From an uncultured Ruminococcus sp. (GTDB lineage: Bacteria > Bacillota > Clostridia > Oscillospirales > Acutalibacteraceae): a stretch of DNA of 64,000 bases. Each line of letters opens with the position of its first letter. Position 1 is the first letter of the stretch. Shown here piece by piece: positions 50,292-59,251 of this stretch. The stretch spans positions 31,405 through 95,404 of the forward strand of contig CADCNI010000006.1 of assembly GCA_902802795.1 (NCBI GenBank), written 5' to 3'. A model generated the notes under the pieces. That model saw only the letters and a list, made by a program, of their open reading frames with translations, searched no databases and was not told where the DNA came from. The translations under genes and the position numbers were made by a program.

Positions 50292-50336
50292 CGGCAGTGA
50301 AGTAATCGCTGCCGTCCAAAGCAGGGTGTTTTTTTC
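50292..50336 (+). terminator. Possible terminator after rpsT
   Basis: A six-base stem CGGCAG/CTGCCG followed, 15 bases later, by TTTTTTT. The gap before the T-run makes it weak. Confidence 0.35.
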
Positions 50337-50445
50337 CTTCCTTACTGTGTGGAAAAAATGCATTCTGCTTTTATTCTTTTGCCTTTCCTTTTTTAGAGAA
50401 AAAGGTAAAACTCATGAATGTTGTGTAAATTGTACCAAAAAGGCA

Positions 50446-50474
50446 TTGACAAACAAGATAAATTGAAGTAAAAT
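50446..50474 (+). promoter_or_regulatory. Promoter of the 53-residue membrane protein
   Basis: TTGACA and TAAAAT separated by 17 bases, about 100 bases upstream of the start codon. Confidence 0.82.
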
Positions 50475-50581
50475 TTAATTCAGGATATGTTTGGTCTGAT
50501 GCGTTTTTATTTGCGCTGACAAATATATATCATTACGGTAATCTTTTTCATCTGATTTTCGATTTATAAGGAGTGTGTTTT

Positions 50582-50743
50582 ATGGATAAGAAAAATGAAA
50601 TGCTGAATCTGTGGACGATCATCGGATTGATCGCCGCTGTCGCTGCTGTCGTTGCCTCTGTGACCACAGCGATGATCGTCATCAAGAAAAAAGAAAAGGA
50701 AGAGAGAGAACTTCAGGAATATATCGACTATTCCATCCAGTAA
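50582..50743 (+). CDS. 53-residue single-pass membrane protein
   Basis: MDKKNEMLNLWTIIGLIAAV at the N-terminus, one membrane helix (about 11-34, ending in TTAMIVI) and a strongly charged, Lys/Glu-rich cytoplasmic tail ending YIDYSIQ. The ATG lies eight bases after AAGGAG, and the gene has its own consensus promoter and a terminator downstream, so I consider it real despite its size. Family not recognised; its general plan resembles small clostridial membrane proteins of unknown role. Confidence 0.78.
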   Translation: MDKKNEMLNLWTIIGLIAAVAAVVASVTTAMIVIKKKEKEERELQEYIDYSIQ

Positions 50744-50805
50744 TGTTTGTATCTGTTCCTTTTACCGTTTTTCCTTTTGATGGGAGAGTAGTATAAAACA
50801 TTGCA

Positions 50806-50855
50806 GCGGAATTTTTGTCATTTTTACGTATGACGAGATTCCGCCCTTTGTTTTT
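50806..50855 (+). terminator. Terminator of the small membrane protein gene
   Basis: GCGGAAT and GTCAT pair with ATGAC and ATTCCGC, followed by CCTTTGTTTTTG. It separates the small gene from the response regulator. Confidence 0.7.
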
Positions 50856-50876
50856 GTAAGGGAGCCTCAGAACAAT

Positions 50877-51566
50877 ATGCAACAAATTCTTATTATTGAG
50901 GACAGTTCGGACATCAACGCCTTACTCGCGGAAACGCTGCAAAGTGCCGGATTTGCCACACAATCGGCAATGGACGGGCTGAGCGGTCGGAAAATGGCAC
51001 TTTCGGATCAATTTGACCTGATTATCACCGACATCATGCTGCCTTATGTCAGCGGTGACGAAATTCTCCGCAAGCTGCGCGAAAAAAGTGACATACCTGT
51101 GATTGTCATCTCCGCCAAGGATATGGTCAGCACCAAGATTGACCTTCTGAAAATGGGAGCGGACGATTATATCACCAAACCCTTCGATCTAGGGGAGGTA
51201 GTTGCACGCGTGGAAACCGCGCTACGCCGTTCACGACGCGGCGGTACGGTTTCTCATGATGTGCTGCGCTACAAGGACATTGTGCTCGACTGCTCCGATA
51301 TGCGGGTTGCTGTGGGTGACACGGAAATCAAATGTACCGCCAAGGAAACACAGATTTTGGAGATGCTCATGCGCCATCCCAACAAGGTTTTCACCAAAGC
51401 CAACCTTTACGAATCGGTGTGGCAGGAAGACTATCTTGGCGACGAAAACGCCGTTAAAACACACATCAGCAATCTTCGCAGTAAACTGGAACGCGCCAAT
51501 CCCTCACAGCAGTACATCGAAACCGTCTGGGGATTGGGATACCGGCTTTATAAAACAGAGAATTAA
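50877..51566 (+). CDS. OmpR/PhoB-family response regulator without adjacent kinase
   Basis: A 229-residue response regulator. The receiver has the acidic pocket (ED at 8-9), phosphoacceptor Asp52 (IITDIMLP), the conserved Ser/Thr in VIVISAKD and Lys in DYITKPFDLGE. The C-terminal winged helix (about 130-229) carries ETVWGLGYRLY. It is closest to the VanR/SaeR-like group. No histidine kinase gene is adjacent: the next gene encodes an Imm42-like protein. It is either an orphan regulator or paired with a distant kinase. Confidence 0.93.
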   Translation: MQQILIIEDSSDINALLAETLQSAGFATQSAMDGLSGRKMALSDQFDLIITDIMLPYVSGDEILRKLREKSDIPVIVISAKDMVSTKIDLLKMGADDYITKPFDLGEVVARVETALRRSRRGGTVSHDVLRYKDIVLDCSDMRVAVGDTEIKCTAKETQILEMLMRHPNKVFTKANLYESVWQEDYLGDENAVKTHISNLRSKLERANPSQQYIETVWGLGYRLYKTEN

Positions 51567-51604
51567 CCGTCATCTGTTGAGGATGACATGAGGAGGAAAC
51601 TGCT

Positions 51605-52147
51605 ATGCTTGCGGGAAATCCCGACAAATTTGGCTTTTTAATAGAAAGAGTGTCTGACTGGGAAACCGAAGGTTTTGTCAACGGCATGATGCATATTTAC
51701 ATCAACGGAAAGGCATACCCGAAAAAGCTCCACACCACTACGCTGAATGTGGATATTGCCCATTTGTTTAACGAAGATTACTCCGCCTTTGTCCGTCCAA
51801 AAGTGAGCCGGAAGATTTACGCCATGAAAGGGAAAAAGCTCTTTAAACATCTGCGCAAGTTGCGTTTTCCTGCCTATTACGGCGATGACAAGGAAGCGGA
51901 CGAGGACTACCGCTTTGATGTGATACTGGAAGAATTATCCGGAGCAAGATATCATGTCTTTGTCGTGACCGACGGACAAAAAGTTCGCTTGCTGATCGGG
52001 CGATGGAAAAACAAAAAACACCTCAACAAATGCAAATTCCTCGACGAAACCGAGATTACCGCAAAGGAATACCAGGAGATCATCAACTGCGTGTACCTCT
52101 ATTTCCACAACAACGTGGAACCCGCGTCATGGAAAAAAGAGAGATAA
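51605..52147 (+). CDS. Immunity protein-like (Imm42-like) protein
   Basis: A 180-residue soluble protein whose N-terminus (MLAGNPDKFGFLIERVSDWETEGFVNGMMHIYINGKAYP, followed by a TTTLN segment) resembles the Imm42 group of polymorphic-toxin immunity proteins. The resemblance is by pattern only. It follows the response regulator by 38 bases with the ribosome site GAGGAGG. No toxin gene is nearby. Confidence 0.55.
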   Translation: MLAGNPDKFGFLIERVSDWETEGFVNGMMHIYINGKAYPKKLHTTTLNVDIAHLFNEDYSAFVRPKVSRKIYAMKGKKLFKHLRKLRFPAYYGDDKEADEDYRFDVILEELSGARYHVFVVTDGQKVRLLIGRWKNKKHLNKCKFLDETEITAKEYQEIINCVYLYFHNNVEPASWKKER

Positions 52148-52222
52148 TATCATTTTCATCCCATGCTCCCTTGCCGTTCACTGTGCAAAGAGGGGCATTT
52201 TTGTTTTTCTTTGACAAACTAT

Positions 52223-52251
52223 TTGCAATTGGCATGCGGATATGATATAAT
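52223..52251 (+). promoter_or_regulatory. Promoter of the dnaD-dnaC operon
   Basis: TTGCAA and TATAAT separated by 17 bases. Confidence 0.8.
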
Positions 52252-52302
52252 GAATTTTTAGAAAATATACCAAATCAACAGAAAGGACACAGGGGGATAC
52301 GC

Positions 52303-53472
52303 ATGGAGTTTTCGATCAACATGGGGCAATGGAATGCCGTTTTTGCGGTACCTGCCGCCGTCGTGGACGAACATATGAAGCTGGCCGGCGCGGCGCAGCT
52401 CAAAGTGCTGCTCTATCTGCTGCGGCACACGGGGCAACCCGTTACACTCGAACAGCTTTCCTTTGCCGTGGGACAAAAGCCGTCCGACACACAGGACGCG
52501 GTGGATTACTGGGTCAATTGCGGCGTATTTTCGCAAAGCGGTGACGTAATGCCGGAAAAAGGGGCTCCCCTCTCCCCTGTCGTTCCCGTATCTGCGCCAA
52601 ACACCGTGCAGGAGGAACCGACAACACATGGAGAACAAAACGCTTCCCCTGCCGAGAACATCCCAGCCGCTTCCATCGCCAATGCGTTGGAAGAAAGCAT
52701 TCCCCGCAAGGCCAAAGACAAGCTCCGCTATCCCTTCGATGAGTGCATGAAGTATGTTGCGGAGGATGACACGCTGCGCAATATGCTGACCACGGTGGAA
52801 GACTCTCTTGGCAAACAGTTGACGCATACCGAAGTAAGCTGCTTTGTAACGCTGGTGAAGTGGTACGGTATGCCCTGTACCATCGTTCCCATGCTGATAC
52901 AATACTGTAAATCCATCGGAAAATGCCATATTTCCTACATTGAATCCACAGGCATTGGCTGGACAGAAGAGGAAATCGACAATTTTGAAAAAGCGGAGCA
53001 GAAAATATCTTCCCTCACTTCCCGGCGGCGGGCATGGACAACGGTGCGTTCCGCTCTCGAAATTCCCGAACGCAAGGCGACCGAATCCGAAATGAAATAC
53101 AGTGATCTCTGGATCAACGTCCAGCAGCTTGACATTGATCTGATTCGCCATGCCTATGATAAATGCATCAACAAAAACGGAAAAATCAGCTTTGCCTATA
53201 TGAACGGCATCCTCAAGCGCTATTTTGAGCAGGGCATTACCGACATCTCATCGGCGCTCAGACTCGACGAGCAAAACCGCGAGGAAATGGAAGCCCGACG
53301 GGCAGCACGCAAAGAAGCCGATACAGGCAGTGTCAGTCATCTGGCAGGGGCACATAACAGCAATGGACGGTACGGAGAAACCTATGCCACCGAGGACATC
53401 GAAGCCATTCTTGACGCGGAGTGGATGGCCAAGAGTGTGGGTAACGACAGCGACTATAATTATGATGATTAA
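52303..53472 (+). CDS. DnaD-domain replication protein
   Basis: A 389-residue protein with a winged-helix N-terminal domain (about 20-85), a Pro/Ala-rich linker and two DnaD-like C-terminal modules (about 140-235, LTHTEVSCFVTLVKWYGMPCTIVPMLIQYC, and 255-330 ending in FAYMNGILKRYFEQGITD, the YxxxILxxW-like DNA-binding motif). DnaD/DnaB proteins recruit the replicative helicase at the origin in Firmicutes. It is followed after 23 bases by a DnaC-like ATPase, as in related species, so the pair probably forms the helicase-loading system. Confidence 0.92.
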   Translation: MEFSINMGQWNAVFAVPAAVVDEHMKLAGAAQLKVLLYLLRHTGQPVTLEQLSFAVGQKPSDTQDAVDYWVNCGVFSQSGDVMPEKGAPLSPVVPVSAPNTVQEEPTTHGEQNASPAENIPAASIANALEESIPRKAKDKLRYPFDECMKYVAEDDTLRNMLTTVEDSLGKQLTHTEVSCFVTLVKWYGMPCTIVPMLIQYCKSIGKCHISYIESTGIGWTEEEIDNFEKAEQKISSLTSRRRAWTTVRSALEIPERKATESEMKYSDLWINVQQLDIDLIRHAYDKCINKNGKISFAYMNGILKRYFEQGITDISSALRLDEQNREEMEARRAARKEADTGSVSHLAGAHNSNGRYGETYATEDIEAILDAEWMAKSVGNDSDYNYDD

Positions 53473-53495
53473 AACAAAATCAGGGAGGGATTCTC

Positions 53496-54500
53496 TTGGC
53501 ATACTCACAGGAAATATATGAAAACGCCAAAATCCGTCTCGACGCACGCAGACAGCAGGCGATTCGGGAAAACGAGGAACGGCGCAAGGCATTCGTGGCA
53601 ATGAACCCCGAATATGGCGAGCTGGATCGCAAAATTGCCCAGACTTCCATTCAGCTCACCCGTGTCATGCTCAGCGGTCAAAAGGATATCACCGAGGCGG
53701 TCGCTGAAATTCGTGACAGCAATTTGGCCATGCAGGCACGGCAGCGGGAAATTCTTCGCCAGAACGGCTGTCCCGACGACTTTTTGGAACCGAGGTTTCA
53801 GTGTCCCAAATGCGGCGATACCGGCTTTGCGGACGGAAAAATGTGCGCCTGTTTCAAGGAGATGCTCCGGCAGGAGGCCTATGAAGAACTCAACCGTTCC
53901 ACACCACTGGAGCTCTGCTCTTTCCGCAGCTTTTCCATCGACTTTTATCCCGACAAAGCGGAAAATTCCAACCTGTCTCCCCGCCAGATCATGAACAAGG
54001 TGAAGAAAAGCTGCTGGGATTATGCCAATCATTTCACCACCGGTTCTCCTAATCTGATGTTTCAGGGTGGCGTAGGGCTGGGAAAAACCCATCTTTCCCT
54101 CGCCATCGCCGGCAAGGTCATCAGCAAAGGTTACGGCGTCATTTACGGGTCGGCACAGAATTTCTTCAATGCCATCGAGTCGGAACACTTCGGCAGAGGG
54201 GACGACAAACAGTACACCCTCAATCTACTCAAATCCTGCGACCTGCTGATTCTCGACGATCTCGGCACCGAATTCATCACGCAATTCACCACGGCTACCC
54301 TGTACGATATCATCAACACCCGTCTGCTGCTCCGCCGTCCCACCATCATCAGCACCAATTTCAACATCGATGGTCTGCGCAAGAAATACGACGACCGCAT
54401 CACCTCCCGTCTGTCGGGCAATTACGAGCGCATTCAATTTGTCGGCAGCGACGTGCGCATTACACTGAAAGTGAAGAAAAAACCGTCTGAACAAAACTAG
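53496..54500 (+). CDS. DnaC/DnaI-like helicase loader ATPase
   Basis: A 334-residue protein with an N-terminal helical region, a four-cysteine zinc site (CPKCG and CAC, about 107-121) and an AAA+ domain: Walker A GGVGLGKTH (about 190), Walker B LLILDDLGTE, sensor STNF and the arginine-finger region RITSRLSGNYERI. It should load the replicative helicase with the DnaD partner. TTG start after AGGGAGGG. Typical length for clostridial loaders. Confidence 0.93.
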   Translation: MAYSQEIYENAKIRLDARRQQAIRENEERRKAFVAMNPEYGELDRKIAQTSIQLTRVMLSGQKDITEAVAEIRDSNLAMQARQREILRQNGCPDDFLEPRFQCPKCGDTGFADGKMCACFKEMLRQEAYEELNRSTPLELCSFRSFSIDFYPDKAENSNLSPRQIMNKVKKSCWDYANHFTTGSPNLMFQGGVGLGKTHLSLAIAGKVISKGYGVIYGSAQNFFNAIESEHFGRGDDKQYTLNLLKSCDLLILDDLGTEFITQFTTATLYDIINTRLLLRRPTIISTNFNIDGLRKKYDDRITSRLSGNYERIQFVGSDVRITLKVKKKPSEQN

Positions 54501-54505
54501 TCAAA

Positions 54506-54557
54506 CAAAAATCCGCTATAGCAAACTTTCAAAGAAACCTGCTATAGCGGATTTTTA
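54506..54557. terminator. Bidirectional terminator between the dnaC-like and vanW genes
   Basis: A perfect 17-base stem AAAAATCCGCTATAGCA / TGCTATAGCGGATTTTT between convergent genes. Confidence 0.92.
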
Positions 54558-54577
54558 TTGACACGGATGTATCGCCA

Positions 54578-56173
54578 TCATGAATAGGTGGCTCCCTTGG
54601 GCAATTTGTCGGTGTAAATCGTCTTTCCAAGGGGTTGGTAAAGATTATTGGATTCCTGTTTTTTGCTGATCTGTTTACCGTCCTGATAGACAATGCGCCA
54701 CACGCGAATGGTCTTTCCCAAGTCGCCGCCTAAAGAATAACCTTCACGGTAATCAACGGTGGTACGCTTGTATTTGGTGGTATAGGGAGTGGTACTTTCT
54801 ACCTTGCTTTCTATTTTAGCGGTAATGCCGTCAGCAGTGCCGGTAATGGTGGCTGTCAGATTGCGGTTTTCCCATGTGAATGCAATTTTAATGGGATATT
54901 CTTTGTTGTTTTTAAATTTGAAATCCAGATGTCCCCAATCTACCGTCGCGTCACATCCCTCGGTTGGCCAGTAATGAATGACATACAGATGATTGTGGCG
55001 TTCGGTGATTTTGAGATTGGCGTAAAGTGCGGCACAGTATAAGGTGGTGGACACCTGACAAATGCCGCCGCCGTAATCCTCCGTTGACCCGGAAGACAGA
55101 TAGACCGGCGCTTTCATAAACCCGCTGGCGGCCGTTCGTTGTCCCACCACCCCATTAAAGGAAAACTCTTCACCGGGCTGTAAAATCATACCGTCAGTCG
55201 CGCCGTTATAAGTGTTGATTTTGGTGGCCGCCTGCTCCACGTTGTTTCTTCGCTCGGCGGACGAACCTCTGTAAGAGGTAGTACAGGTAGAAAGCTCATC
55301 CAGACAATAAGGTGCACGCACCTGTTTCAGATTGATCTCCGGGTAGGTCAGTGTCAGCTTGATCTCCCACTGGCCGGCATCGGGGGAAGCTTCTATCAGA
55401 TTCTCCGCCGCTATCAAATCAAAATCCTTGCCGATCACCTCTGGGGTAAATTGGGGATTGCCCGAAGCATCCTTCGTCTCATAGGCATTTTCAGGAGCAC
55501 ATTTGACTTTGCGGTAAATTTCGTCAATATTCACTTCCGGCGCTGTCAATGTGATGATCTGCGTCGCGATGGGACTGTAGTCATTCGCCGCAATCCGCTG
55601 CGAAATCGTCGAAACCAGATTGTTGAAGTCAATGCCAATGCCGTCGCTTCCTTTGTAAACGGTCATTTTGTCCCTTGTGATGGTATATCTCGGTTCCACC
55701 ATCGGCGTGCCGTATTCCTTGGCAAGATCATAGATAAATTGACGGACAGCCGTCTCATTGAAGCAAAGGTTGCCTTTGGTCATCATACACTTGGTTTGTT
55801 CCGCACCGTTCTCATCGGTGTAGGTAACTTCCTCACGGTACCCGTCAGCATACGGCGAAACGGTAAAATCGTAATCCTCCAGAAAAAAATACTCTTCCCT
55901 GCCATCCACCAGCAGCGTAAAACTGCGTTCGGCCAGACGCTTGGAAACGGCGGACTGCATAGAGAGAGCCACAGTTTCGGGCGTCATGTGCGCGAGAGAA
56001 TTGTTGACTTTCAGGGGAAGCATGGTAACGGCAAACAGATAAAACAATGTGCCAAACAGCACAATGGCGGCCAATGCGCCGCCGAAATAAACACGGCTAT
56101 CCATCTGTCTGAAATCAGGCTTTTGTCGTTGTCGGCTGTAGCCTGACTGGGTATATCTGTAACGTGAACTCAT
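54578..56173 (-). CDS. VanW family membrane protein
   Basis: A 531-residue protein with one N-terminal membrane helix (about 33-55, LAAIVLFGTLFYLFAVTML), two putative peptidoglycan-binding-4-like modules (about 70-290) and a C-terminal VanW domain (about 320-440) with the family core GGGICQVSTTLYCAAL and RHNHLYVIHYWPTEGCDATVDW, followed by a G5-like tail. VanW proteins are common in Clostridia and probably act at the cell wall; the reaction is unknown, and the name from vancomycin operons does not imply resistance. The ATG at 56173 is used; AAAGGAG is 12-15 bases upstream. Confidence 0.92.
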   Translation of the reverse strand: MSSRYRYTQSGYSRQRQKPDFRQMDSRVYFGGALAAIVLFGTLFYLFAVTMLPLKVNNSLAHMTPETVALSMQSAVSKRLAERSFTLLVDGREEYFFLEDYDFTVSPYADGYREEVTYTDENGAEQTKCMMTKGNLCFNETAVRQFIYDLAKEYGTPMVEPRYTITRDKMTVYKGSDGIGIDFNNLVSTISQRIAANDYSPIATQIITLTAPEVNIDEIYRKVKCAPENAYETKDASGNPQFTPEVIGKDFDLIAAENLIEASPDAGQWEIKLTLTYPEINLKQVRAPYCLDELSTCTTSYRGSSAERRNNVEQAATKINTYNGATDGMILQPGEEFSFNGVVGQRTAASGFMKAPVYLSSGSTEDYGGGICQVSTTLYCAALYANLKITERHNHLYVIHYWPTEGCDATVDWGHLDFKFKNNKEYPIKIAFTWENRNLTATITGTADGITAKIESKVESTTPYTTKYKRTTVDYREGYSLGGDLGKTIRVWRIVYQDGKQISKKQESNNLYQPLGKTIYTDKLPKGATYS

Positions 56174-56193
56174 AACAAAAAGCTGCTCTCCTT

Positions 56194-56643
56194 TTAAACT
56201 GATGCGTGAAAATGCCACTCTCCGTCAATAAGCTGAAAAACAACCACCCATTCAGTGTTGTAAGTATCTCCCACATAATCCACTGTCACATCATCCGCTG
56301 AAATTTCTATCCAATAGGGGCGGGTTTTGAAATAGCGAATATCCCGCAAGGGAACATGTACCGTATCACGAGGCAGTTTGTTTTCCTTTGCCAACTTCTG
56401 AAATCTTTCCCACTCACTTTGGTTTTTTTGCTGAATCTGGTTATCCAGCTCATTAAAATGCAGCAAAACATCTATCAGCCATTCTTTGCGCACGCCCTCG
56501 CCAATATTGATTTCTATGCCGGACGCCCTATCTGTCAGCGCATCGGGCAATACTGACAGATCCCGTATTTCGTTGATAAGCTCGGTAAAATCAAATCGAC
56601 CCAGCGCAAAGGGATTTTGTGCAAAAAGGCGGTTAAATCTCAT
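56194..56643 (-). CDS. Hypothetical soluble protein
   Basis: A 149-residue acidic protein, not recognised. N-terminal half helical (FTELINEIRDLSVLPDALTD), then KEWLIDVLLHFNELDNQIQQK, then a beta-rich C-terminal region (DVTVDYVGDTYNTEWVVVFQLIDGEWHFHASV) like an NTF2/DUF3885-type sheet. The ATG follows AGGAG. It lies between a SUKH-like gene and vanW on the same strand; an immunity-type role is only a guess. Confidence 0.6.
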   Translation of the reverse strand: MRFNRLFAQNPFALGRFDFTELINEIRDLSVLPDALTDRASGIEINIGEGVRKEWLIDVLLHFNELDNQIQQKNQSEWERFQKLAKENKLPRDTVHVPLRDIRYFKTRPYWIEISADDVTVDYVGDTYNTEWVVVFQLIDGEWHFHASV

Positions 56644-56678
56644 GAATTTCTCCTGTTCTCGGTTTCTCCGTCATATTC

Positions 56679-57209
56679 TCATACGCTGTCGTCAAGCGCC
56701 TGAATTTCGGTGAACCAGAAACCTTTCAACGCAATGGCCTGTTCGTCACAGTTTGTCAGACGCGCTTCAAAATCCTGGAGCATGCCGTCCGGAATTTTGA
56801 AATCGGAGGCGAATCGGGGATTTTTCCGGTTGACCTCCGCGATGAATGCGTCGAAGATCATCAGGCATTCATACAATGATTCCAGGGAGGAATTGAGAAT
56901 CCAGGTATAAGACAAGTCCTCATGGTCGCAGATCATGACCCGATCGGAGGATTTGTCTATGCAAATGATATCACCGTTAGGCAAAAGGCCGATGGGGTAA
57001 TAAGCAAGCTGTTCCAGCGAAGCAGCCGTCTTGTCATCGGTGCGCAAGAATTCCATAAAACGCAGCCAAGGCTCGGCAGTCGCGGGCAGACCGCATTCAT
57101 ACAGCGCCGACGCGACAGACGGACGCAATCCCCGCGCTGCGGGAGTGGACAGTGAAAACCGCACCAACGGTGATTTCTGCCATTGACGGGAAAAATCCTG
57201 TGCTTTCAT
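56679..57209 (-). CDS. SUKH-like (SMI1/KNR4-type) protein
   Basis: A 176-residue soluble protein. Pattern features of SUKH-4-type proteins are visible: SALYECGLPATAEPWLRF (the GLP turn), LEQLAYYPIGLLPNGDIICID (strand with a glycine turn) and YTWILNSSLESLYECLMIFD. SUKH proteins act as immunity factors for nuclease toxins. The ATG at 57209 follows GGTGAG. Its leader contains a GC-rich hairpin before a TTTTATTTT stretch. No toxin is nearby. Confidence 0.62.
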   Translation of the reverse strand: MKAQDFSRQWQKSPLVRFSLSTPAARGLRPSVASALYECGLPATAEPWLRFMEFLRTDDKTAASLEQLAYYPIGLLPNGDIICIDKSSDRVMICDHEDLSYTWILNSSLESLYECLMIFDAFIAEVNRKNPRFASDFKIPDGMLQDFEARLTNCDEQAIALKGFWFTEIQALDDSV

Positions 57210-57284
57210 ATTATTTCTCACCCATAAAATAAAATGCCCCGCCGTCGGTCGCACGGCAGCATTCGGCGGTCGGTATCTCTTAAA

Positions 57285-57313
57285 ATTTTAGCACATCTGA
57301 AAATGTTAGTCAA
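57285..57313 (-). promoter_or_regulatory. Promoter of the SUKH-like gene
   Basis: On the minus strand TTGACT and TAAAAT separated by 17 bases. Confidence 0.75.
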
Positions 57314-57427
57314 CACTCAATGTGTGAGAATTTGTAAATTCTTATATACCAAATAAACAGGTGTATTTTACTTAAAACGGTGTGTCAATTTGAAAAATTG
57401 ATTTCGGTTTATTTTCCTCAAAAGGAG

Positions 57428-57456
57428 TTGCCAAACAGGAAATAAAATGCTATACT
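57428..57456 (+). promoter_or_regulatory. Promoter of the ABC exporter operon
   Basis: TTGCCA and TATACT separated by 17 bases, 40 bases upstream of the first ABC gene. Confidence 0.72.
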
Positions 57457-57496
57457 GTAAAAAAATATTTTTCATTGGCATGGAGGAGTGCTGCGT

Positions 57497-59251
57497 ATGT
57501 TTCAATTGCTGAAATATCTCAGTGATTACAAAAAAGAAAGCATTTTCGGACCACTGTTTAAACTGTTGGAAGCGTCCTTTGAACTGATGGTGCCGCTGGT
57601 GGTTGCTGCCATTATTGATAAGGGCATCGCCAACGCGGACAAAGGAATGACGGTGAAAATGTGTCTGCTGCTGCTGCTTTTAGGTGTGGTAGGACTCATC
57701 AGTTCCGTAACGGCGCAGTATTTCGCCGCCAAAGCAGCCGTGGGATTCGCCGCCAAGGTGCGAAAGGTGTTGTTTGCGCATATCCAAACCTTGTCCTACA
57801 GCGATCTGGACACGCTCGGCACCACCACACTGGTGACACGCATGACAAGCGACATGAATCAGGTACAGTACGGGGTGAATATGACACTCCGGCTGCTGCT
57901 GCGTTCCCCCTTTGTGGTGTTCGGCGCAATGATAATGGCATTTACAGTGGACGCGAAAGCAGCATTCACCTTTGTGGTAACAATTCCCGTATTAACGGCG
58001 GTGGTGTTTACCATCATGCTGATGTGTATTCCCCTGTACCGCCAGGTACAGGAAAAGCTGGACAGGGTGGTGCTGAGTACGCGTGAAAACCTCACAGGTG
58101 TGCGTGTCATCCGCGCTTTTTGCAAGGAAAAAGAGGAGCGTGAAATCTTTGAACACCGCAACGGCGAATTGACCGAAGCTCAGAAATTTGTGGGGAGAAT
58201 CTCCGCACTGATGAATCCCGTGACCTACATCATCATCAATACCGCTGTCATGGTTCTGATTTATATCGGAGCATTGCGGGTAAATCGCGGCTTGCTGACA
58301 CAGGGCGGAGTGGTTGCGCTGTACAACTATATGTCACAGATTCTAGTGGAACTGATCAAACTGGCCAATCTGATCATAAGCGTCACCAAATCGGTGGCTT
58401 GCGGCAACCGCATTCAAGCAGTGCTGGAAATATCGCCCGGAATGACCTTTCCTGATGAAACTCAGGCAAAGAAAGGCGACCCGACAAGTGTCTACGCGGT
58501 GGAGTTTCGTCACGCCAGTCTGTGTTATCCCAACGCGGGAGAACATTCTTTGACAGACGTGAATTTTCGCGTAAAAAAAGGAGAGACGGTAGGCGTGATC
58601 GGTGGCACCGGTTCCGGCAAGACTTCGCTTGTCAACCTGATACCCCGTTTTTACGATGTGACAGACGGCGAGATATTGGTAGACGGCGTAAACGTCAAAA
58701 AATATACCAAATCTGCGCTGCGTGAAAAGATCGGTGTGGTACCGCAGAAAGCGGTGCTATTTAAAGGAACTATTCGTGACAATCTGCGCTGGGGGAACGC
58801 CAATGCAAGCGACGAAGATATCCTCGCTGCCGTGACCACTGCACAGGCGACAGAGGTAATTGCCGGAAAGAAAGGCGGGTTGGATTACGAAATCACCCAA
58901 GGCGGCAGCAATCTGTCGGGCGGTCAGCGGCAGCGGCTGACCATCGCCCGCGCACTTGTCCGCAAGCCTTCCATACTGATATTGGACGACAGTGCGTCGG
59001 CACTCGATTATGCCACTGACGCAGCACTGCGAAAGGCTATGCGGCAAACGGAAGGACATCCCACCGTATTCATCGTGTCGCAGAGAACCGCATCCATTCG
59101 TCATGCGGACAAGATCGTGGTACTGGACGACGGCAAAATGGTCGGACTCGGCACCCACGAGACGTTGTTGCAAAACTGTGAGGTCTATCGCGAGATTTAT
59201 GATTCCCAGTTCAAACAAGAGCCTGTACAGGGAGGTGTCAATCGTGCGTAA
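57497..59251 (+). CDS. ABC exporter half-transporter with degenerate ATP site
   Basis: A 584-residue type IV ABC exporter: six membrane helices (about 1-310) and a nucleotide-binding domain. Walker A is GGTGSGKTS, the signature NLSGGQRQR is canonical, but Walker B ends LILDDSASALD, with Asp where the catalytic Glu belongs, and the H-loop reads VSQR in place of SHR. Such substitutions mark the non-catalytic subunit of heterodimeric exporters. It overlaps the second half-transporter by eight bases. The ATG at 57497 lies nine bases after GGAGGA. Likely exports drugs, peptides or lipids. Confidence 0.94.
   Translation: MFQLLKYLSDYKKESIFGPLFKLLEASFELMVPLVVAAIIDKGIANADKGMTVKMCLLLLLLGVVGLISSVTAQYFAAKAAVGFAAKVRKVLFAHIQTLSYSDLDTLGTTTLVTRMTSDMNQVQYGVNMTLRLLLRSPFVVFGAMIMAFTVDAKAAFTFVVTIPVLTAVVFTIMLMCIPLYRQVQEKLDRVVLSTRENLTGVRVIRAFCKEKEEREIFEHRNGELTEAQKFVGRISALMNPVTYIIINTAVMVLIYIGALRVNRGLLTQGGVVALYNYMSQILVELIKLANLIISVTKSVACGNRIQAVLEISPGMTFPDETQAKKGDPTSVYAVEFRHASLCYPNAGEHSLTDVNFRVKKGETVGVIGGTGSGKTSLVNLIPRFYDVTDGEILVDGVNVKKYTKSALREKIGVVPQKAVLFKGTIRDNLRWGNANASDEDILAAVTTAQATEVIAGKKGGLDYEITQGGSNLSGGQRQRLTIARALVRKPSILILDDSASALDYATDAALRKAMRQTEGHPTVFIVSQRTASIRHADKIVVLDDGKMVGLGTHETLLQNCEVYREIYDSQFKQEPVQGGVNRA

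Noticed and set aside
54578-56173. VanW protein plus VanR-like regulator as a vancomycin resistance locus
   Set aside because: The response regulator lies 3 kb away without a kinase, and vanH, vanA/B ligase and vanX are absent; VanW proteins are common in susceptible Clostridia.
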